DNA of 64,000 nucleotides from Cladorhizidae sp. MBARI D1340-BT2. Lineage: Eukaryota > Porifera > Demospongiae > Poecilosclerida > Cladorhizidae. The stretch is taken from contig JAQNBH010000014.1 of assembly GCA_028752905.1 (NCBI GenBank), positions 22,973,990 to 23,037,989 on the forward strand. The letters run 5' to 3'. The notes below the pieces were generated by a model that was not told the origin of the DNA, made no database searches, and saw only the letters and a list, made by a program, of their open reading frames with translations. Positions 56,576 to 64,000 of this stretch are shown one piece after another. Each line of letters opens with the position of its first letter. Within the stretch, counting starts at the first letter, position 1. Made by a program: the position numbers and the translations under genes.

Positions 56576-59500
56576 ATACCTAGTATGCATATATACACAC
56601 ATGCATCATAAGTAAATACCTAGTGAGTCTATGTATGCATATATACACACATGCATCATAAGTAAATGCCTAGTGAGCCTATGTATGCATATATACACAC
56701 ATGCATCATAAGTAAATACCTAGTGAGCCTATGTATGCATATATACACACATGCATCATAAGTAAATACCTAGTGAGTCTATGTATGCATATATACACAC
56801 ATGCATCATAAGTAAATGCCTAGTGAGTCTATGTATGCATATATACACACATGCATCATAAGTAAATGCCTAGTGAGCGTATGTATGCATATATACACAC
56901 ATGCATCATAAGTAAATACCTAGTGAGCCTATGTATGCATATATACACACATGCATCATAAGTAAATGCCTAGTGAGCGTATGTATGCATATATACACAC
57001 ATGCATCATAAGTAAATGCCTAGTGAGCCTATATATGCATATATACACAAAGGCATCATAAGTAAATGCCTAGTGAGTCTATGTATGCATATATACACAC
57101 ATGCATCATAAGTAAATGCCTAGTGAGCCTATGTATGCATATATACACACATGCATCATAAGTAAATGCCTAGTGAGCCTATGTATGCATATATACACAC
57201 ATGCATCATAAGTAAATACCTAGTGAGCCTATGTATGCATATATACACACATGCATCATAAGTAAATGCCTAGTGAGTCTATGTATGCATATATACACAC
57301 ATGCATCATAAGTAAATGCCTAGTGAGCCTATGTATGCATATATACGCACATGCATCATAAGTAAATGCCTAGTGAGTCTATGTATGCATATATACACAC
57401 ATGCATCATAAGTAAATACCTAGTGAGTCTATGTATGCATATATACACACATGCATCATAAGTAAATACCTAGTGAGCCTATGTATGCATATATGCACAC
57501 ATGCATCATTAAGTAAATGCCTAGTGAGCCTATGTATGCATATATACACACATGCATCATAAGTAAATGCCTAGCGAGCCTATGTATGCATATATACACA
57601 CATGCATCATAAGTAAATGCCTAGTGAGCCTATGTATGCATATATACACACATGCATCATAAGTAAATACCTAGTGAGTCTATGTATGCATATATACACA
57701 CATGCATCATAAGTAAATGCCTAGTGAGTCTATGTATGCATATATGCACACATGCATCATAAGTAAATGCCTAGTGAGTCTATGTATGCATATATACACA
57801 CATGCATCATAAGTAAATACCTAGTGAGCCTATGTATGCATATATACACACATGCATCATAAGTAAATACCTAGTGAGTCTATGTATGCATATATGCACA
57901 CATGCATCATAAGTAAATACCTAGTGAGCCTATGTATGCATATATACACACATGCATCATAAGTAAATGCCTAGTGAGCCTATGTATGCATATATACACA
58001 CATGCATCATAAGTAAATGCCTAGTGAGCCTATGTATGCATATATACACACATGCATCATAAGTAAATGCCTAGTGAGCCTATGTATGCATATATACACA
58101 CATGCATCATAAGTAAATGCCTAGTGAGCCTATGTATGCATATATACACACATGCATCATAAGTAAATGCCTAGTGAGTCTATGTATGCATATATACACA
58201 CATGCATCATAAGTAAATGCCTAGTGAGCCTATGTATGCATATATACACACATGCATCATAAGTAAATGCCTAGTGAGCCTATGTATGCATATATACACA
58301 CATGCATCATAAGTAAATGCCTAGTGAGCCTATGTATGCATATATACACACATGCATCATAAGTAAATGCCTAGTGAGTCTATGTATGCATATATACACA
58401 CATGCATCATAAGTAAATACCTAGTGAGTCTATGTATGCATATATACACACATGCATCATAAGTAAATGCCTAGTGAGCCTATGTATGCATATATACACA
58501 CTTGCATCATAAGTAAATGCCTAGTGAGCCTATGTATGCATATATACACACATGTATCATAAGTAAATACCTAGTGAGTCTATGTATGCATATATACACA
58601 CATGCATCATAAGTAAATGCCTAGTGAGCCTATGTATGCATATATACACACATGCATCATAAGTAAATACCTAGTGAGCCTATGTATGCATAATTATATA
58701 CACACATGCATCATAAGTAAATGCCTAGTGAGTCTATGTATGCATATATACACACATGCATCATAAGTAAATGCCTAGTGAGCCTATGTATGCATATATA
58801 CACACATGCATCATAAGTAAATGCCTAGTGAGCGTATGTATGCATATATACACACATGCATCATAAGTAAATACCTAGTGAGTCTATGTATGCATATATA
58901 CATACATGCATCATAAGTAAATGCCTAGTGAGTCTATGTATGCATATATACACACATTCATCATAAGTAAATGCCTAGTGAGCCTATGTATGCATATATA
59001 CACACATGCATCATAAGTAAATGCCTAGTGAGCCTATGTATGCATATATACACACATGCATCATAAGTAAATGCCTAGTGAGTCTATGTATGCATATATG
59101 CACACATGCATCATAAGTAAATGCCTAGTGAGTCTATGTATGCATATATGCACACATGCATCATAAGTAAATACCTAGTGAGTCTATGTATGTATATATA
59201 CACACATGCATCATAAGTAAATACCTAGTGAGCCTATGTATGCATATATACACACATGCATCATAAGTAAATGCCTAGTGAGTCTATGTATGCATATATA
59301 CACACATGCATCATAAGTAAATGCCTAGTGAGTCTATGTATGCATATATACACACATGCATCATAAGTAAATGCCTAGTGAGTCTATGTATGCATATATA
59401 CACACATGCATCATAAGTAAATGCCTAGTGAGCCTATGTATGCATATATACACACATGCATCATAAGTAAATACCTAGTGAGCCTATGTATGCATATATA

Positions 59501-59639
59501 CACACATGCATCATAAGTAAATGCCTAGTGAGTCTATGTATGCATATATACACACATGCATCATAAGTAAATGCCTAGTGAGCCTATGTATGCATATATA
59601 CACACATGCATCATAAGTAAATACCTAGTGAGCCTATGT

Positions 59640-59870
59640 ATGCATATATACACACATGAATCATAAGTAAATGCCTAGTGAGTCTATGTATGCATATATA
59701 CACACATGCATCATAAGTAAATGCCTAGTGAGTCTATGTATGCATATATACACACATGCATCATAAGTAAATGCCTAGTGAGCCTATGTATGCATATATA
59801 CACACATGCATCATAAGTAAATACCTAGTGAGCCTATGTATGCATATATACACACATGAATCATAAGTAA
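59640..59870. repeat. 200-bp local higher-order satellite repeat
   Basis: The rare CACATGAATCATAAG variant appears at about 59651 and 59851, each followed by the same order of position-4 and position-14 variants, which indicates a four-monomer duplication. Confidence 0.55.
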
Positions 59871-60360
59871 ATGCCTAGTGAGTCTATGTATGCATATATA
59901 CACACATGCATCATAAGTAAATACCTAGTGAGCCTATGTATGCATATATACACACATGCATCATAAGTAAATGCCTAGTGAGTCTATGTATGTATATATA
60001 CACACATGCATCATAAGTAAATGCCTAGTGAGCCTATGTATGCATATATACACACATGCATCATAAGTAAATGCCTAGTGAGTCTATGTATGCATATATA
60101 CACACATGCATCATAAGTAAATACCTAGTGAGCCTATGTATACATATATGCACACATGCATCATAAGTAAATACCTAGTGAGCCTATGTATACATATATG
60201 CACACATGCATCATAAGTAAATGCCTAGTGAGCCTATGTATGCATATATACACACATGCATCATAAGTAAATACCTAGTGAGCCTATGTATGCATATATA
60301 CACACATGCATCATAAGTAAATACCTAGTGAGCCTATGTATGCATATATACACACATGCA

Positions 60361-60820
60361 TCACAAGTAAATGCCTAGTGAGCCTATGTATGCATATATA
60401 CACACATGCATCACAAGTAAATGCCTAGTGAGCCTATGTATGCATATATACACACATGCATCATAAGTAAATGCCTAGTGAGTCTATGTATACATATATA
60501 CATACATGCATCATAAGTAAATGCCTAGTGAGTCTATGTATGCATATATACACACATGCATCATAAGTAAATACCTAGTGAGTCTATGTATGCATATATA
60601 CACACATGCATCATAAGTAAATGCCTAGTGAGTCTATGTATGCATATATGCACACATGCATCATAAGTAAATACCTAGTGAGCCTATGTATGCATATATA
60701 CACACATGCATCATAAGTAAATACCTAGTGAGCCTATGTATGCATATATACACACATGCATCACAAGTAAATGCCTAGTGAGCCTATGTATGCATATATA
60801 CACACATGCATCACAAGTAA
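60361..60820. repeat. 400-bp local higher-order satellite repeat
   Basis: Paired CATCACAAG variants (with TCACAAG at 60361 and 60411) recur at 60761 and 60811, an eight-monomer (400-bp) offset. Each pair is followed by an altered monomer with TATACATATA (about 60488 and about 60890), the second also carrying a small deletion. Confidence 0.7.
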
Positions 60821-61680
60821 ATGCCTAGTGAGCCTATGTATGCATATATACACACATGCATCATAAGTAAATGCCTAGTGAGTCTATGTATACATATAAT
60901 ATACATGCATCATAAGTAAATGCCTAGTGAGTCTATGTATGCATATATACACACATGCATCATATGTAAATACCTAGTGAGCCTATGTATGCATATATAC
61001 ACACATGCATCATAAGTAAATACCTAGTGAGCCTATGTATGCATATATACACACATGCATCATAAGTAAATGCCTAGTGAGTCTATGTATGCATATATGC
61101 ACACATGCATCATAAGTAAATGCCTAGTGAGCCTATGTATGCATATATGCACACATGCATCATAAGTAAATACCTAGTGAGTCTATGTATGCATATATAC
61201 ACACATGCATCATAAGTAAATGCCTAGTGAGCCTATGTATGCATATATACACACATGCATCATAAGTAAATGCCTAGTGAGTCTATGTATGCATATATAC
61301 ACACATGCATGATAAGTAAATGCCTAGTGAGTCTATGTATGCATATATACACACATGCATCATAAGTAAATGCCTAGTGAGTCTATGTATGCATATATAC
61401 ACACATGCATCATAAGTAAATGCCTAGTGAGCCTATGTATGCATATATACACACATGCATCATAAGTAAATACCTAGTGAGCCTATGTATGCATATATAC
61501 ACACATGCATCATAAGTAAATACCTAGTGAGTCTATATATGCATATATACACACATGCATCATAAGTAAATACCTAGTGAGTCTATATATGCATATATAC
61601 ACACATGCATCATAAGTAAATACCTAGTGAGCCTATGTATGCATATATACACACATGCATCATAAGTAAATGCCTAGTGA

Positions 61681-62060
61681 GCCTATGTATGGATATATAC
61701 ACACATGCATCATAAGTAAATGCCTAGTGAGCCTATGTATGCATATATACACACATGCATCATAAGTAAATGCCTAGTGAGCCTATGTATGCATACATAC
61801 ACACATGCATCATAAGTAAATACCTAGTGAGCCTATGTATGGATATATACACACATGCATCATAAGTAAATGCCTAGTGAGCCTATGTATGCATATATAC
61901 ACACATGCATCATAAGTAAATGCCTAGTGAGCCTATGTATGCATACATACACACATGCATCATAAGTAAATGCCTAGTGAGTCTATGTATGCATATATGC
62001 ACACATGCATCATAAGTAAATGCCTAGTGAGCCTATGTATGCATACATACACACATGCAT
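61681..62060. repeat. 150-bp local higher-order satellite repeat
   Basis: GGATATATAC occurs at 61691 and 61841, and GCATACATAC at 61791, 61941 and 62041. The 150-bp spacing shows a three-monomer block copied in tandem, followed by a partial further copy. Confidence 0.65.
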
Positions 62061-64000
62061 CATAAGTAAATGCCTAGTGAGTCTATGTATGCATATATGC
62101 ACACATGCATCATAAGTAAATGCCTAGTGAGTCTATGTATGCATATATGCACACATGCATCATAAGTAAATACCTAGTGAGCCTATGTATGCATATATAC
62201 ACACATGCATCATAAGTAAATACCTAGTGAGTCTATGTATGCATATATACACACATGAATCATAAGTAAATACCTAGTGAGCCTATGTATGCATATATAC
62301 ACACATGCATCATAAGTAAATGCTTAGTGAGCCTATGTATGAATATATACACACATGCATCATAAGTAAATGCCTAGTGAGCCTATGTATGCATATATAC
62401 ACACATGCATCATAAGTAAATACCTAGTGAGCCTATGTATGCATATATGCACACATGCATCATAAGTAAATGCCTAGTGAGTCTATGTATGCATATATAC
62501 ACACATGCATCATAAGTAAATACCTAGTGAGTCTATGTATGCATATATACACACATGCATCATAAGTAAATACCTAGTGAGTCTATGTATGCATATATAC
62601 ACACATGCATCATAAGTAAATACCTAGTGAGCCTATGTATGCATATATACACACATGAATCATAAGTAAATACCTAGTGAGCCTATATATGCATATATAC
62701 ACACATGCATCATAATGCCTAGTGAGTCTATGTATGCATATATACACACATGCATCATAAGTAAATACCTAGTGATCATATGTATGCATATATACACACA
62801 TGCATCATAAGTAAATACCTAGTGAGTCTATGTATGTATATATACACACATGCATCATAAGTAAATGCCTAGTGAGTCTATGTATGCATATATACACACA
62901 TGCATCATAAGTAAATACCTAGTGAGCCTATGTATGCATATATACACACATGCATCATAAGTAAATGCCTAGTGAGCCTATGTATGCATATATACACACA
63001 TGCATCATAAGTAAATACCTAGTGAGCCTATGTATGCATGTATACACACATGCATCATAAGTAAATACCTAGTGAGCCTATGTATGCATATATACACACA
63101 TGCATCATAAGTAAATACCTAGTGAGCCTATGTATGCATATATACACACATGCATCATAAGTAAATGCCTAGTGAGTCTATGTATGCATATATGCACACA
63201 TGCATTATAAGTAAATACCTAGTGAGCCTATGTATGCATATATACACACATGCATCATAAGTAAATGCCTAGTGAGTCTATATATGCATATATACACACA
63301 TGCATCATAAGTAAATACCTAGTGAGTCTATATATGCATATATACACACATGCATCATAAGTAAATGCCTAGTGAGCCTATGTATGCATATATACACACA
63401 TGCATCATAAGTAAATGCCTAGTGAGTCTATGTATGCATATATACACACATGCATCATAAGTAAATACCTAGTGAGTCTATGTATGCATATATACACACA
63501 TGCATCATAAGTAAATGCCTAGTGAGTCTATGTATGCATATATACACACATGCATCATAAGTAAATGCCTAGTGAGTCTATGTATGCATATATACACACA
63601 TGCATCATAAGTAAATACCTAGTGAGCCTATGTATGCATATATACACACATGCATCATAAGTAAATACCTAGTGAGTCTATGTATGCATATATACACACA
63701 TGCATCATAAGTAAATGCCTAGTGAGCCTATGTATGCATATATACACACATGCATCATAAGTAAATGCCTAGTGAGCCTATGTATGCATATATACACACA
63801 TGCATCATAAGTAAATGCCTAGTGAGCCTATGTATGCATATATACACACATGCATCATAAGTAAATACCTAGTGAGTCTATATATGCATATATACACACA
63901 TGCATCATAAGTAAATGCCTAGTGAGTCTATGTATGCATATATACACACATGCATCATAAGTAAATACCTAGTGAGCCTATGTATGCATATATACACACA

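Larger units (their letters stand above)
56576..64000. repeat. 50-bp satellite array, right block
   Basis: The same satellite, same strand and phase convention, about 148 units running off the window edge. The first unit is abnormal: it reads ATACCTAG and then jumps to TATGCATATATAC, missing about 10 bp (TGAGCCTATG) of the normal monomer. Beyond it the array is regular. Short local higher-order repeats occur (offsets 200, 400 and 150 bp; listed separately). Near 62645-62790 a string of rare variants (GAATCATAAG, CCTATATATGC, CATAATGCC, GTGATCATATG) recurs in the order also found near 7805-7940 and 25995-26125, so both sides of the transposon descend from one array. Confidence 0.98.

Noticed and set aside
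1..64000. Telomeric repeat or plain (TA)n/(CA)n microsatellite
   Set aside because: No TTAGGG-like short unit; the TATATA and CACACA pieces are fixed parts of the 50-bp monomer and do not expand on their own.
1..64000. CENP-B box as evidence of a centromere
   Set aside because: The box needs CpG-containing TTCG and CGGG; the monomer consensus has no CpG and no such pattern.
1..64000. ATGCAT sites as POU/octamer factor binding sites
   Set aside because: ATGCAT alone is only part of an octamer and the spacing does not form a known dimer site; no regulatory context.

Overview
The window is almost entirely one tandem satellite. A 50-bp, AT-rich (32-36% GC) monomer with no CpG in its consensus fills 1-52572, 52673-55049 and 56576-64000, about 62.4 kb or roughly 1,245 copies, all in one orientation. 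A 100-base run of N at 52573-52672 is an assembly gap inside the array, so the true array length is unknown. I see no intact protein-coding gene, rRNA, tRNA or CRISPR array.

The only non-satellite DNA is a 1,526-bp island at 55050-56575. It starts with a hAT-like terminal inverted repeat (CAGGGGCG...). It carries the decayed 5' part of a hAT-superfamily transposase of the TTF-zinc-finger/DUF4371 (ZMYM1-like) type, with at least four in-frame stops and about three frameshifts. It is cut off in the catalytic domain just after a YVHC motif, where satellite resumes. The element points to a eukaryote, most likely an animal; such elements are abundant in many invertebrates and in fish. The species cannot be named from this sequence. 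The setting is constitutive heterochromatin, possibly (peri)centromeric, but nothing here proves a centromere.

Layout: 1-6.9 kb is satellite with a short 1,941-bp-offset repeat near the left end. About 6.9-19.25 kb is a satellite stretch whose rare variant monomers recur in the same order further right, so I use it as the reference. 19.25-25.1 kb is satellite for which I found no long-range copy. About 25.1-33.56 kb matches about 6.9-15.2 kb. 33.56-37.47 kb is a tandem copy, at exactly 3,917 bp, of 29.64-33.56 kb; the homology then runs on to about 38.56 kb, matching up to about 16.25 kb. About 38.58-47.40 kb matches about 10.1-17.5 kb. 47.41-52.21 kb matches 14.49-19.25 kb. After the gap comes more satellite, the hAT remnant (55.05-56.58 kb), and satellite with short local higher-order repeats (150, 200, 400 bp) to the end.

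Two things stand out. The first is multi-kilobase segmental amplification inside a 50-bp satellite, readable from rare private variants that keep exact spacing and from mosaic switch points. The second is the monomer itself: 27 of its 50 bp are perfectly alternating pyrimidine-purine, with dyads, so each repeat has strong potential for Z-DNA or cruciform structure. No genes cooperate here; any function of the window would be structural or chromosomal.
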